DNA of 64,000 nucleotides from Umbilicaria muhlenbergii (lineage: Eukaryota; Ascomycota; Lecanoromycetes; Umbilicariales; Umbilicariaceae): the NCBI GenBank assembly GCA_000611775.1, contig KK106982.1, forward strand, positions 6,008,495 to 6,072,494, read 5' to 3'. The notes under the pieces are model-generated. The model made no database searches. It had not been told where the DNA came from and saw only the letters and a list, made by a program, of their open reading frames with translations. Every line of letters begins with the position of its first letter. Position 1 is the stretch's first letter. This document shows positions 47,971 to 59,183 of this stretch, one piece after another. The translations under genes were made by a program, and so were the position numbers.

Positions 47971-48240
47971 CTCTTTCACAACGCCGTCCGCCTCAACTCC
48001 GACGGGAAAATCCTTTGTTCTTGCTGTGTCTCAACGGTTTTGTTGGCAGCCGGTCCAGCAGAACAGGAGGGTATAACTCACATCTAGGGCTACTGCCCTG
48101 CGTATAGTGTTAGCTAGCCGTGCTCATAGCATTAACAAGAAGTGCAAGCTTACCTCAGGATTTCCATTCGGTCGACACCGTATGGGCTTATAACATTAGC
48201 AAGAAGGATTGGAAAGCTATCTCGACACGAGGCAGTTACT

Positions 48241-48670
48241 TACCCAATGCCCGGGGCTACTGCCCTGCTTATAGCGTTAGCAAGAGATATTCTAGGAGTT
48301 CTCTTAATAGGAGGCAGCGACTTACCCTGTGGCTGGGGCTACTGCCCTGCTGGTTGTTAGCCAAGGTGTGTGACGAGGCATCTCGAAAGGAGGCAGTGAC
48401 ATACCCTGTGGCCGGGGCTACTGCCCTGCACGCCGTGTTAGTCAAATATGTGTGAGGAGGCATCTCGTAAGGAGGCAGCGACTTACCCTGTGGCCGGGGC
48501 TACTGCCCTGCTCGCCGTGTTAGTCAAAGGTGTGTGAGGAGGCATTTCGAGAGGAGGCTGTGACTTACCCTGTGGCCGGGGCTACTGCCCTGCTCACAAT
48601 GTTAGCAAGAAGTATTCAAGAAGTTGTCTCAACAGGAGGCAATGACTTACCCTGTGCCTTGGGCTATAAG
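48241..48670. repeat. 82-bp tandem array
   Basis: The core GGGCTACTGCCCTG occurs at 48254, 48336, 48415, 48497 and 48579, spaced 82, 79, 82 and 82 bases. Each is preceded by CTTACCCTGTGG-like sequence and followed by GTTAG-like sequence. Degenerate copies flank the array at 48087 and near 48660. The core contains the short palindrome GGGC-TACT-GCCC and each unit carries a GGAGGCAGTGACTTACC-like element. It is not a CRISPR: the whole unit is repeated and there are no unique spacers. Confidence 0.88.
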
Positions 48671-49636
48671 CCCATCGACAACTTCTCGTCGAAGTGTCAC
48701 TGACACCGGTGTCCAGGATTTTGTCGACCGCGCTCGATGTGCTGTCGACGACTCCATCGACAGAAAGAAGGTCGAGATGGCTGTGTGGTGATGAGCGTGG
48801 CAATCTGCTAGTCGGGCTGACAAGGTCCATTACTTGGCCGGAGAAATGAGGTTTTGTATATGGAAAAGGGATGGCACGATGGCTAAAAGAATAGAGGATG
48901 CTGTTGCAGCTATACGTGTATCGTCGAGGTCAACCTACTGACTCGTAGTACAGCATATTCGATGGCGATGCGAGGGGATGGAGGACGATGGACTTGGGCC
49001 AGGTTGGGGGATGTTCATGTGTGTTTGAATATCACTTCTGTCCCGGCAATGCTTCACTTTTACAATCTGTGTGGTGGCGCAGGGCTAGCCGAGTTCGCTG
49101 CTTTAACTCGTCGAAACGTGTTCTTGAGATTTTACTTATGGGGGACAATTATAAGAAGATTGTTATTGTTTATTTTGGTTTTACCTAGATGGCATATTGA
49201 GGAAGGGCCTGCACTAGAGAGATCATGAGGAAACCACATCAGGTCCCAGTCCATCTGCCAACCCTACAGTTCCCTGGATGAGGCCGCTTTTTGACTACAT
49301 GAGACCCACGCCCTCCGCGAACGACACCAACACACTGTACGAATAGAAAAGATCTAAGATGTAAACAATGTAGTCGAAATAGAGTGAACGCCGCTTTCTC
49401 GCTACTCTCGGTTGCATGGCCGTAGTCTAAACTGGGAAAAGGCTCTGACTACCGAAAAGCAGTCCTCAACGACGTACCGACTGCCCCTTCTGCCAATTCT
49501 ACTCCGAAGGCTCTAAACATTCGAGGCACCATGTACTCGGATCAACATAATAACCTCTGAATTGCCTCTTGCGTTGCAGCATTGCAGAATGGCGTGCGCC
49601 AACCCTGCTAGAATCTGAGCAAGTTGGGTGTGGCGG
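48671..49636. other. intergenic after the tandem array
   Basis: An 88-codon frame at 48962-49228 is hydrophobic at its end but has no recognisable domain. I see no gene or repeat I can support. Confidence 0.35.
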
Positions 49637-51206
49637 CTAAAAGTGAACCTCGACGCTACCCGAAATGCGGCCGACCTCTTTATCAGCTATCTTCTTACGC
49701 ATCTTTTCCATTGTCTCTTTCCAAAGGTGCGCGTCGTCACCCGTGATACTTAAGCCATTGGTATCAAACAGAAGCTTGTGGGAGACTCGAATACGACGAA
49801 CAATCTGGCACTTGTTGGTAACCGTCGAGTTCGACATTTCTTCGTGGAACGCGTTGCGGAATTGGTAGAGCAAGCCATCAAGGGTCATGATCGAGTTGAA
49901 TGAGAGAAGCTTCATCTGACCCCGCTGCACACCGTGAATGTGCAACGTCGCGGGCATCCATGGTGCTGGCGGGGACGGTTTTGGGTTCGTCCACATTTGA
50001 GGACCAGTGAGCGTATCCCCAATAAGGGTAGGCCAAGCCCTATTGACGAACAACTGAGGACCTGGATCGCGAACAGACACTGTTTTATCTGCTGTGAAAG
50101 ACGATATGCGGGTTTCCGTCGCATCACGATGGCGCTTGTTAGCTTCCGATGTTGGTTGAAGCCCCTCGGGGACTTTGTTGCCGTCGTCGTCATGCTCATC
50201 ATCTGATTCAATCATTTGTCGCTTGCGCTTTGCAGAGGTATGTTGCTGTGTGACGAACAAAATTGAGCCTTCATCTTCTTCATCGTTTTCGTTAGTGCTA
50301 TTCGTATGCTCCTTGGTACTTTTGAGTGGAAATGCCACCATGCACTCATCAATTATGTCTCTGGGAAGCATAGCGATGACCTGTGGCACGATTTTTTCTG
50401 TTTGATGAACATGGCCGTGCATCTTGACCGGCGGCGTATGTTCTTCTCCAAAGTCTTCTTGGGTGTCGTTATCGGAGTGAGCAGGTGCCTCCTTCCAAGC
50501 TGCAATTACGATAGCAACAAGTTCGATGATCCTTTGACTGTCAATACAGCAAACATGCACAACATGAGCTTACATACCTGTCGTTGTCGAGGCCCCAAGC
50601 CAAATTGCCCCGATTGACCAGCAACCCTTCCGCCTCAGCACCCGCCAAGAGACCAAAAAATCTCTCGTTCGCATCGGTCCCTTCTAGAAACGCATATGCA
50701 GCTTCGTTATAAGATTCATAAAGCCATTCGCCTTGGTCCAAGAATCTGATGATTTCCTGTTGGAAACGCAGCCATTCTGCAGACGACATACACAGTTCTT
50801 CCTTCGCCTGGACTAGGGCCAAATTCTGAACAAGACCAGTCACAGTCGTGGCTGGTTTGAGCTTGAGCTTAAGGTTAAGTCGGTCATTAGTCCTAGCCGT
50901 CGTGGATTTCGTGCCAAGAGGAGTCTTGGGGAGATTTGCGATATCGATACCTGATGTGTCTTGGCGTGTACTGTCGAGGTCTGCGCTGTCGATGCCTGTG
51001 ACATTGCTATGATGATTACCGCCAGGCGTCAGTGGGAATTTCCGGCCAGGATCCAGGAAGCCAATGTCGTGGATATCTGGAGGACCTGAACCACCAGTCT
51101 GTACCTCCAAGGGGTTCAATCTGGGAGCTGGACTCCCTTCACCCCCTGGTGTCTTGGGTATATTGAGCCTGGGTAGCGGAGGATCATCGTACGACGACGG
51201 AGACAT
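49637..51206 (-). CDS. hypothetical protein, Pro-rich start and basic acidic middle
   Basis: Two minus-strand exons (51206-50578 and 50537-49637) join across a very short 40-base intron (GTATGT to TGACAG) into about 509 residues. An in-frame ATG at 51302 would add 32 residues. The first 120 residues are Pro/Gly-rich. A helical region follows (LVQNLALVQAKEELCMSSAE, WLRFQQEIIRFLDQGEWLYE). The middle is acidic with a basic nuclear-type signal (AKRKRQMIESDDEHDDDG, ANKRHRDATE). The C-terminal 150 residues look folded (PATLHIHGVQRGQMKLLSF, VRRIRVSHKLLFDTNGLSI). I do not recognise the family. Nuclear location is inferred. No unusual codon use is seen. Confidence 0.6.
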
Positions 51207-51302
51207 GGCAGCGTACGACGGTGATGTACAGAGCGTGACTGCCTCCCTCAGGTTAGCGCGCGGATTGAAGAAGTCACTGGAAACGGCGGAAACATCATAC
51301 AA

Positions 51303-52256
51303 CCAACGATATTCTGGTAGGCTAATCTATTTAGAACTACTCTTCAACAAGCCCAAGTAAGATCTCCTGACTGTCGTTGACGTTATGCCCTCGGTGCGAG
51401 ACGGGATAGATGTTGGACTGAAGTCCATACCCGAACGCGAAACCGCCGAACGCGATATCCCAACCCGCCACCCGACCTCAGCACCCAAACCCAAAACCCA
51501 CGCCAACCCGCCTTGCAAAGCCTCCCCCAAAAAAGAATCAAAAAGTCCACCCACCGCAGCAACCACCAAGACTCGAACCGCCACCCTACTGCCCAAAAAT
51601 TAGAACATCAAAAAGCTCAACCCCAGGCGTCCCTGAGATCTACGAAAACCCGGGATCAAACCGGATTTTCATTGCATTCCGAAGAAGAAGAGACTCTTAA
51701 GTTTGTTACCCCGGGTGCAATTGGTACGTACTCTTTCTGTCTTTCTACACCACGGCTCTTTAATGATGGTTGAAAGCCTATTGTGTTATATATTGCTTTC
51801 TTCGCTGCGGAATAGCGCGCTAACGAGTGGAGCTAGGCTGGTTTGGGGTTATGAATGTTGTGTTATGGACAATGGTACACGGATAAAGTAGGACACAGGC
51901 TCGGAAGGCAACCATTCAGATATGAGGGGTTAAGGAGCTCCTCTGCGGACAGGGAGGCCATTCCATGTTTACGCTTTTGTGATTGAGACCGTAAAGAGGT
52001 CTTCGTACCGTGCATGTTCATGTACATGCTTAGGAGGTCCTATCATAGCTAAGGGGCGTAAAGGTGACCCTCTACAGCCATAAAAAGGTCGATAGCTAGT
52101 ACAAGCAAGACGGGTTTCAAGTGGGTAACTCTCGATTTTACTTTCTGCAAAGTTCTGCTACGTAATTTCGCATATCTCTCCTATCAGTTCCATTTCCACT
52201 CCACTTCCATTACAATCCCCTTTTACTTTTCTGTAGAAGACACCAGCGATGACATT
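51303..52256. other. intergenic
   Basis: A plus-strand open frame at 51385-51603 is Pro/Thr/Lys-rich and disordered, with a plausible ATG but no domain. I do not support it as a gene. The rest is 3' region of the DUF7918 gene. Confidence 0.35.
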
Positions 52257-54071
52257 TCAACCATCCGTCAGATCGAAAACCCGTTTCCCCGCCACTCCGC
52301 CTGAGCTCCGTGCACCTCGTCTCGAACGAGCTACAGGTTTTGGTTGTGGCACAACTTCGCATTGCGGCGATGGTCTCTTGGATGGTCGAGTCGAGACGGG
52401 CGTAGGTATGCGTGCGCTACTTTGTGAGAACTGCGAGGAATTTGCTCCTCGTCTGCGGGTATTAGTTGTCTTTCTCGCCTTGGAGCGTTGTCGAGCCGCT
52501 AGCTGGTCGGCGATGTCGTCCCTTTCAAGCTTTTTGTGTGGTCAGTAGGTACTTTTCGAGAGGAAGTGGTTAGAGTAGAAAGTGGCTTACCTCCATCTTC
52601 TGGATCATGAGCTGTTTCTCAAGCCGACGCTGCTTCTTCTGGAAGTGCTGTTAGAGTATGTACTTTGGCTATGCGGTGATTTGGCTTGCCTCCAGCTCTC
52701 TCAGCTCTTCGTCGTCATCGCCGTCATCTTCATTGTACTCTTCGTTGCCGTTGTCAGATTCTGACGCTGTGCGCTCTAAGGTCTGAAGTATCTGCTGCTT
52801 CACCGGTGCGCATGACTCGACTTCGGCTTCCTCGCTCTTATAACCCGTCAGTCGGTTTTTGCTTCGAACGAGCTGTGTGAAAGCATCTTACCATGTGGAT
52901 TTCATGATTACTCCTCGGTTCTGCAGCATCTGACAATGTCGTAGACGATTGCTCTTGCTTGATAAATACCTCATGTGCCTCCACTTCACCTCTCATGTCT
53001 AATTGTCCAGCCTTTCCCTCAGTAGCCTGGTGGCTCCAATCCTGGTGCCTTTCTTCTAGTTCCCAAGCGCGAGGTCTTGCCTTCGTGAGTCGAGGATCGA
53101 GTATCTTGCGGTTATGAACGCAAAGATCTGGCGGGATTTGATTCGGTACGGAGGGTAGGATGGAGGCCTCCTCGGCGTCGTTCGTTGGCTGGTTGCAAAG
53201 TAAGCCAACATTCTGCAATTGCGCTGTGGACGTGAGCCAGCAGCACCCCAGTTTGAGAGTGGGATGCTTAACTTGGGAGCGATAGTGAAACTCGAATATC
53301 ATTTTGCAATCCAAGTTGTTCGGCCTTTTACTGATCAGATTGGCAACGGAGTCTTGCATCTCTGGTTCCTCCACACGCTCTATCTGCGCAGGTCTGTTTG
53401 ATGGTCATCTTCTGTTCACGAGTGCAGCGTGATGGAACATACTGTATCACGTAGGTATCCTTCCCTAGGTCTTCTTCTCCACTAGGTTGGAGGGATTTCG
53501 CAGGCCAGGCGCACAGCCGCGTACAACGTATATCCTTGATCCGTTCGTTGAGGACTTGCTTGAAGATAACGCGTTGTAGTGTTACCGTGATCTTCCCCAT
53601 GGTTTCCGCTGGACCTGGGCTCGACAGCTGCATGTGTGTGTTGTATGGAACTTCACAATATCAGCCATTGGCCATGGAGGATATGCGCGATGAGGGATGG
53701 AAGGTACTTTGTCTCGGCAGTCCAAAACGGAAGTGAGTTCGCTCCCAGTATCCGCTCGTCGCGTTTTTGCATACACCACTGTTGATCTCTTTGCTTCTGA
53801 CACTTGTTTTCGTGAGGGGCTCTCCTCTCTCGCCAAATCTACATACGCACTTGAAGCCTCCCAGGTCTATCCGAATGTATAATCCGTGCGCGTTATACCA
53901 TTTGAAGTCATCCGACACAGATATCAGGACAGAGATGTTCCCACCTGGGACTGCTTCAATGTACTTTGTCTCTGGCTTGGCTCCAGATCGCAGACTTGAT
54001 ACCACACTGTGCTCAGGGAGTACGGTGTTCCCAACTTTGATTCGCACTTCTAGCCCTTCGAATCGCGTCAT
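52257..54071 (-). CDS. DUF7918-type protein with charged C-terminus
   Basis: Seven exons (54071-53708, 53650-53443, 53393-53273, 53212-52892, 52836-52690, 52647-52591, 52529-52257) give about 496 residues, all in frame. The N-terminal 200 residues match the DUF7918 pattern: start RFEGLEVRIKVGNTVLPEHS, KYIEAVPGGNISVLISVSDD, LYIRIDLGG, KITVTLQRV and IFEFHYRS. The molecular role of this fungal domain is not established. The rest is disordered and charged, with an acidic coil (NEEYNEDDGDDDEELRELE) and a Lys/Arg/Gln-rich helix (HFQKKQRRLEKQLMIQKME), then a basic tail. The intron at 52648-52689 uses a GC-AG pair (GCAAGC to AACAG) and is only 42 bases. The intron at 53213-53272 is a multiple of three and open, so retention would still give a protein. 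A broken paralogue follows directly. Confidence 0.8.
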
Positions 54072-54727
54072 CGTGATCTAGACTACGATGGTTTGCTAAA
54101 TCTCCTGAAAGAGTTATGCTGTGTAATACAATGTTGCAGCTAAAGTTATAGTTGCGAGGGGTATCACGGTGTGTTAAGAGCGTTGAGGGTGTTGAAGAGG
54201 TAAAAAATGTCGGTGTTGACACTACATGCCAAGCTTTTACTAAGCCCTCACTACGCTACAAGCTGGTCAGCACCAAATTCATAGCAATGCCTCCCAGAGT
54301 TGGGAAACACTGATGCAATACACGTCTACGAGGAACCCCAGATAAGGTGAAAGCATTCTCACCATGACTTCTATTTGGGAAAATGTTTCCCAATGTGGAA
54401 AGCTTAATGCAGTCTGCGCCTATGAGAACCCTCAGGAAACAAAAGCGTTACTGAAAGGACCACTTTCTTAGTTACACCCCGTGGTACCTCGTTTCCTCTA
54501 GTTAACTTTGCCAGAAGTGACAGAAACCTCTAGCTGTTGACATGATACATTCAGAAACGTTGATACCATTCCAATAGAGAAAAATGATACTTCTCCTGCA
54601 ACAAGCAGACTGCGAAAACCTGACGGTGCCCGCCTTCGCTTTCCTACTCGCGGTCTCTAGAACGCTGCCTCATCCATGTGTCGCAGCTACTCCAGGTTCT
54701 GAATATTGAGCGCAGCGTCATGTAATG
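54072..54727. other. intergenic between DUF7918 paralogues
   Basis: Two diverged copies of a roughly 45-base stretch (TGGGAAACACTGATGCAAT and GTGGAAAGCTTAATGCAG) lie near 54.30 and 54.39 kb. This is the promoter region of the intact copy. No gene. Confidence 0.4.
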
Positions 54728-56380
54728 CTATCCGTGCCTTTGAAGCTTTGCCAGCTCCTCGTCCAGCTCATCTCGTTCAGCCTACGCCATTAGCAAACTT
54801 TCAAGGACAAGAAACACATGAGCATACCATCAGCTTCTCCACTTTGATTGCTCGATCCAACCCCGCGCGCTTTGCCTGCAGAAGATATCGATTTAGTAGT
54901 ATGTCGGTACTAGTATGCAACAGGACTTACTTTGAGCTCCTCGATCGTGTACGAACTTCCTTGCTCAGGTGAATCGTCGATTGAGTTACGCTCTCGCTTG
55001 ATCTTGACGGCCGAGACCACGATGACATCCTGTATATCCCTTAGCGTACTGAAGGGCATCAAGAGAGAATATCTTACTGCGCTAGCACTCCGCCGTGGGT
55101 CTTCACCAGTGATTGAGGTCTTGGGCTCTTCTAGCTGCGGCTCTCTCTTCATTGCCAATGTTGCTCTTCGTGCTTTTCTTGGCGCGCTGCATACACGGCC
55201 TTGGGGGGCTTCTTCACCTTTGGATGAGGTCAATCTTGGGGTTGAATGAAGTTGATGAGTGGGTTTGTTTGGCACAGGTGTATCTGTAGGAGCAACGATT
55301 GGATGCTGGTCGTCATCTTCGGATTCAGAAGAACTCAACGGCGGCGGACTCCAGGGAGTTTCCCTCGTGTGACTAGAGGGGACTTGCTTGAATCTGTCAG
55401 AGCCGCCTGCGGGACCGACATTCGCGCTTTGAGAGTTCAGGATGCTGGTGTCAGGCAGCTGGATGGCCGTAGGGGTAGCTCCACTTTCCGAAGGCTTGCC
55501 CTGCTGAACGTCATTGTTTTCCTGGCTTCGCTTGACTTCGCTTGACCAACCAAGACTTCAAAGCCAATGCTTGTTTTGCTGTGAGCTCACTGGCCCTCAT
55601 TGAGCGGAGCAGATGCGCGGCGCTCTTCATCATTCCTGCATTTGTTAGTGAGGAGATCGTAAAGTAGCCAGGGCTTTTGGTTTCCTATGCTAACCTGTAG
55701 ACCGATAGTGGAAATCGAAATGCGTCCAACTGCCGCCTACTTTCGAGTCCAGCAGCTCGACCGAAGGCCTTCCCGAACAGCGCCACGCACAGAAGGTATG
55801 TTGGAGCGTGGATCTATAACAGACCGGCTGCGACTGATATGACTGACATATTTGTGGAGCTTCCTCTGTGGCCATGGATGCTTTGTGCCGTCCTCGAGGA
55901 CCTTTCTTCGTATGAAGCTGACGGTAATTGTGCCTAGGCTATCGGCGTCTTCTTGTCCCACGCGGTCAGCACCGTTAATGTGCTAAGTCTTCAGTTAGTT
56001 CTTCTGATGTTGATCTCTACTCCGCGGTTACTCACATTTAGGTCATGAAACTCGAAGTTGGCAGCCGTCCACCTTTTCTGGCGCCAGTTCCACTAACTCC
56101 AAGTTTCCAGCTCGACTGTGAAATCGCTAGGCTCCGCTGGCTTTGGGATCCTTCTTGGAAGTAGAGCAGTTGCTGTACCGAGCTTGACTTGCACCGAAAG
56201 AGCTGTAGCATCACTCCAACGGAAGCTCGAGAGTATCTTAATAGATACACAGAGTGGCACACAATCGGAGACCTCTACGAACTCATTGTTCCTTGTCAGA
56301 TCTCCATTAGGCAGAGTCCGGAGCTCACGCCCATCCGAGCCAGCTTTGATCAAGACTCGAAGGCCGGCTTGTTCGATCAT
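54728..56380 (-). pseudogene. second DUF7918 gene, broken
   Basis: Same domain and layout as 52257-54071. The start is MIEQAGLRVLIKAGSDGREL, then FVEVSDCVPLCVSIKILSSF, LGTITVSFIRR, WTHFDFHYRST, a disordered part, and C-terminal helices (KRAGLDRAIKVEKLM, ERDELDEELAKLQRH). Three lesions are visible. There is an in-frame TAG at 56093-56095 (between ETWS and WNWRQKRW, with no intron signals around it). There is a frame change between about 55740 and 55830. And there is an exact 10-base tandem duplication (CTTCGCTTGA at 55526-55535 and 55536-55545); the frame is continuous across KSWLVKRSQENND if only one unit is counted. GT-AG introns are otherwise preserved. Probably a recently lost tandem duplicate; a shorter protein could still be made from the 5' part. 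Confidence 0.75.
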
Positions 56381-56468
56381 GGTGAGGTAGCTCAGAATAC
56401 GTGAACGGCTAGATCACATAAAAGTGGTGTCTCATGAGGCCAGTATGAGTTATCAAATGGCATGTTCA

Positions 56469-56511
56469 GCAATAATGTAGTGTAATTCGAGCAATAATGT
56501 AGTGTAATTCG
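56469..56511. repeat. 22-bp perfect tandem duplication
   Basis: A 21-base unit starting GCAATAATGTAGTG occurs at 56469 and 56491 without mismatch. It lies in the upstream region of the broken DUF7918 gene. Confidence 0.9.
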
Positions 56512-56809
56512 GATGTTATTGTTGATGTTGTGGAAACCGGAAAGTGAGGTAAATGAAGTAAGGAGCTAGCGAGAATAGAGGACTCGCGTATGAAGCCCTA
56601 CCTCATTTCATGACACTATTATTGTCCCTTGATGCGCAAGTTTTGGACCCATCGCCATGAGCACTGTCGCCGCCAGCACATTGAATTACGATATGATTCT
56701 TCTAATTGTAAGAGAACACCGTGAGAATCACCTAACTAAAAACCCCTGCAGTCACTGCCTGAAACCTAAGGCCCAACCCAAGGTGTGGTTACTGAAATAA
56801 GTCATGAAC

Positions 56810-57070
56810 AGAGACAAGAACGTGTAGAGCGAAGAATAGAGTTGATGAAGAACAGGAGAAGGATGAAAGAAGAATAGAAAAGGAGTAGAAGAAGGATGGA
56901 AGAAGAATAGAAGAGGAGTAGAAGAAGGATAAAAGGAGGATGGAGGAAAAATGAAAGGAGAGTAAAACAAGAATAGAAGAAGAACGAAAGGAGAGTAGGG
57001 GAAAAATAGAAGAAGGATAAAATAAGGGTAGAAGAAGGATAGAAGACGGGTAGGAAAGAAATAGAATAAA
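56810..57070. repeat. purine-rich degenerate minisatellite
   Basis: About 260 bases are almost pure A and G on the plus strand, made of degenerate GAAGAATAGAAGAGGAGTAG-type units of roughly 15-30 bases. Such polypurine tracts can form unusual DNA structure. The hydrophobic Phe/Leu/Ser frames on the minus strand are its translation artefact. Confidence 0.8.
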
Positions 57071-57711
57071 GAAGGACCAATCACATATACCGCTTTCGCC
57101 GTCACATCATCAAGTGGACCCTCAGCTATAGAAAACCATTTCTTCTCCCCCCTACCGCCTGTCGTGTCAACCTGTAGAGTTCGACATCATGGCGAACATT
57201 GTCGGCAAAAGGTATGAGCTAAGGATGCTTATGACAAGGCACCCTATCGTGATCCAAGTCCCACAGCGTGGGCCTTGCCACATGGTGATGTTGAGCAGTC
57301 AAGAGGATACCATCACAAACAGAAGGAAAGGGGGTAATTCTGTTCCAAGCTCTATCGCGAGCTATCCTCATGAGCTATCCTCAACCGCTGTGCCGACACT
57401 GCGAACACAAGCATCTCGATCACAGATCACGACACAAGTTTCGAGGTACGCTGCTTCCGGCTGCCAAGAGATTTACTGTCAGCAACGTCTCTACCACGCG
57501 ATGTAGCAGACTTGTTGGCCATACATGATGTGCGAACAAGCTACTCGGCTTTAGCCATCGATAGGACAAGCCAGTAAAGCCCGCGTTACCCTCCGCAACC
57601 TTAGCCAGAGCGCCACCTCTCACCACACCGCCCTCCCTTCCGACCTACGAAGCCCCAACAGCCACACACGCACCCCCTCCGCCCAGGCTACCCCGTCCCA
57701 CCTCCCCGCCC

Positions 57712-58590
57712 TCACAACCCCTCACCCCCGGCCCACACCCCACACCAGCACCCCGCCTCCGCCATCCCAGCCGTAGCCTTCCACCCCTCCACACACTCCC
57801 AAACCCGACACCCCGCCTCCTCCTGCTCCTCCTCCTCTTTCTCCACCGCATCCCTCCTCAGCCAAGCCCCCACAACACCAACCCGGCCACGATACGCCTG
57901 TTCAGCGAGCCGAACAATACCGCTATACTCCAGCCCCGACCCAACCGCCTCATGCATCCTCTCTCTCCCCGACTTCAACATTTGCGCCACCGCGCGGCTG
58001 AATGCCGAAGAGGAGGAGGAGGAGGAAGAGGAGGATCGCCGGACCTTGAATGGCGGACTACTGCAGCTTTCTTCCTCTTCAATGGTATCCCCACAGGGAA
58101 CCAGCGGTATGGTAGTGAAGGGGGCGATGGTTGTCGTGGTCGTAGTAGTCATGGATGTAGTTTTCGTAGGGGGATGGGTGGGGGCGGAGGTGGAGGTGTC
58201 GCTATTGCGGGAGGTGATCTGAGCGGAGGAGGTGCCGAGGTGGGGGAGGTAGAGGGGGTAGACTGGTAAGGGTGGAGTCAGTAGGTTGGACAGAGGTTAT
58301 CCCCTGTGTAGGAGGGGGGGAGACGGGGGGGTGAGGGGGGGTGAGGTACCATTGCGCGGGGTCAAGGGAGCTGCGTCGTTGCCGGGTGATAGGTCGACTC
58401 GGTCCGGGCAGGATCGTTAGTAGATCCAGTTCTCAATGGGATGGGGAGGGCAGGGCGTAAGTACTCATGCGGAGTTTGAGATCGTTGTTGGTTTGACGAA
58501 GGAGTTCGAGCGGGTTTGCGGTAGTGGAGCCTGAGAGATCTCTCTTAGAGATGGGATGGGAGAGGGTGTCTGGAAGGGATCAACGTGCCT
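57712..58590 (-). CDS. hypothetical disordered protein, 5' end unresolved
   Basis: Three minus-strand exons join well: about 58590-58465, 58397-58350 and 58262-57712 (introns 58398-58464, GTACTT to CCGAG; 58263-58349, GTACCT to ACCAG). They give a continuous GSTTANPLELLRQTNNDLKL, RMIDLSPGNDAAPLTPRN and VYPLYLPHLGTSS. Then follow a Thr-rich run, an acidic patch and a polyserine tract encoded by a GAG/GGA microsatellite. The C-terminal 100 residues are folded-looking (AFSRAVAQMLKSGRERMHEA, GIVRLAEQAYRGRVGVVGAW) with an acidic helix and a Trp/Cys-rich end. I do not recognise the family. The first exon and start codon are not resolved; the candidate start near 58690 (MWRHSHCLPAY) lies in another frame. 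Confidence 0.5.
58311..58346 (+). other. G-run, possible G-quadruplex
   Basis: Three runs of seven G (around 58314-58320, 58325-58331, 58335-58341), flanked by GG, are separated by loops of 3-4 bases. On the minus strand this falls inside the first listed intron of the 57.7-58.6 kb gene. Quadruplex formation is an inference from the pattern. Confidence 0.5.
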
Positions 58591-59183
58591 TGAGATGGGA
58601 GTGCTCGAGCCGCTGCGGGAGGTTGTGGGATTGGGAATGCTGAGCTCAGGATAAGCAGGTAGGCAGTGAGAATGGCGCCACATTTTAGGAAATGCATTGC
58701 TGAGGATTGGAAGTGTAGCAAGGCTTGTGGTAATTCTAGGATGAGTAATAGAGATGAATAGGATGGATGCAGACAAAAGGAGTCTGGGTGCTTGAGCTTT
58801 GAATCTCCCGTTCGATCAATGCTTAATAGTATGGAAAGCCATTGAAGAAAGATCAAAGCAAAGCAAGGAGTTGGAGGAAATCACTCTGTAGATATTTCCA
58901 AATCCAGCAATCCCCAGCAGACGTCATCAACCCGAAGGAACCATCACATGACAAAGGTTAGAGATAAGAAATGAAACGGATAACTCGGCCCTTCGGCCCT
59001 GACTGAATTACGAGGAGCGAGCTCAGTAAGAATTGATATGCTGGGTATCTTAAGGTATGCAGGCAACCCCGTCAAGTACAAACCCGTCCAGTGAAAATGC
59101 GTCATGTTCCCAAACGCCACTTTCGACCCAGTCAACCTTCCAGAAATCAATGCGCCAAGCCGTACAATCGCCATATGTTCAGT
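58591..59183. other. intergenic, possible upstream exon
   Basis: Contains the unresolved 5' part of the preceding minus-strand gene and the 3' region of the carotenoid oxygenase. No other feature is seen. Confidence 0.4.

Larger units (their letters stand above)
47212..48075 (-). pseudogene. SNF2-type helicase N-terminal fragment, rearranged
   Basis: On the minus strand, RKEQRRSLRWMVQQE leads to PFLEQEYEEASLRHLSWRAE and then RGGVLADAVGYGKTA. This is the N-terminal edge and Walker A motif of a Rad5/HLTF-like SNF2 ATPase. Directly after GYGKTAT the expected continuation (LALIDAHL) is found only in another frame, and the rest is unrelated sequence built of direct repeats, so the ATPase domain is broken here. 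Upstream, KELKLRKEQ and RSLRWMV are encoded twice by a 48-base tandem duplication. Whether this is a host gene remnant or part of a repeat family is unclear. A second SNF2 relic of a different subtype lies in the island at 12.3-14.7 kb. The remaining helicase motifs are missing. Confidence 0.65.
56381..57711. other. intergenic with purine-rich minisatellite
   Basis: Apart from the purine-rich block listed separately, there is a 105-codon plus-strand frame at 57189-57506 (MANIVGKRYELRMLM) with a good ATG context but no recognisable domain or intron. I leave it as a possible small gene only. Confidence 0.35.

Noticed and set aside
48241-48670. CRISPR array
   Set aside because: The entire 82-base unit is repeated, with no unique spacers, and the host is a fungus.
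56752-57105. Hydrophobic Phe/Leu/Ser-rich proteins on the minus strand
   Set aside because: They are translations of the polypurine minisatellite.
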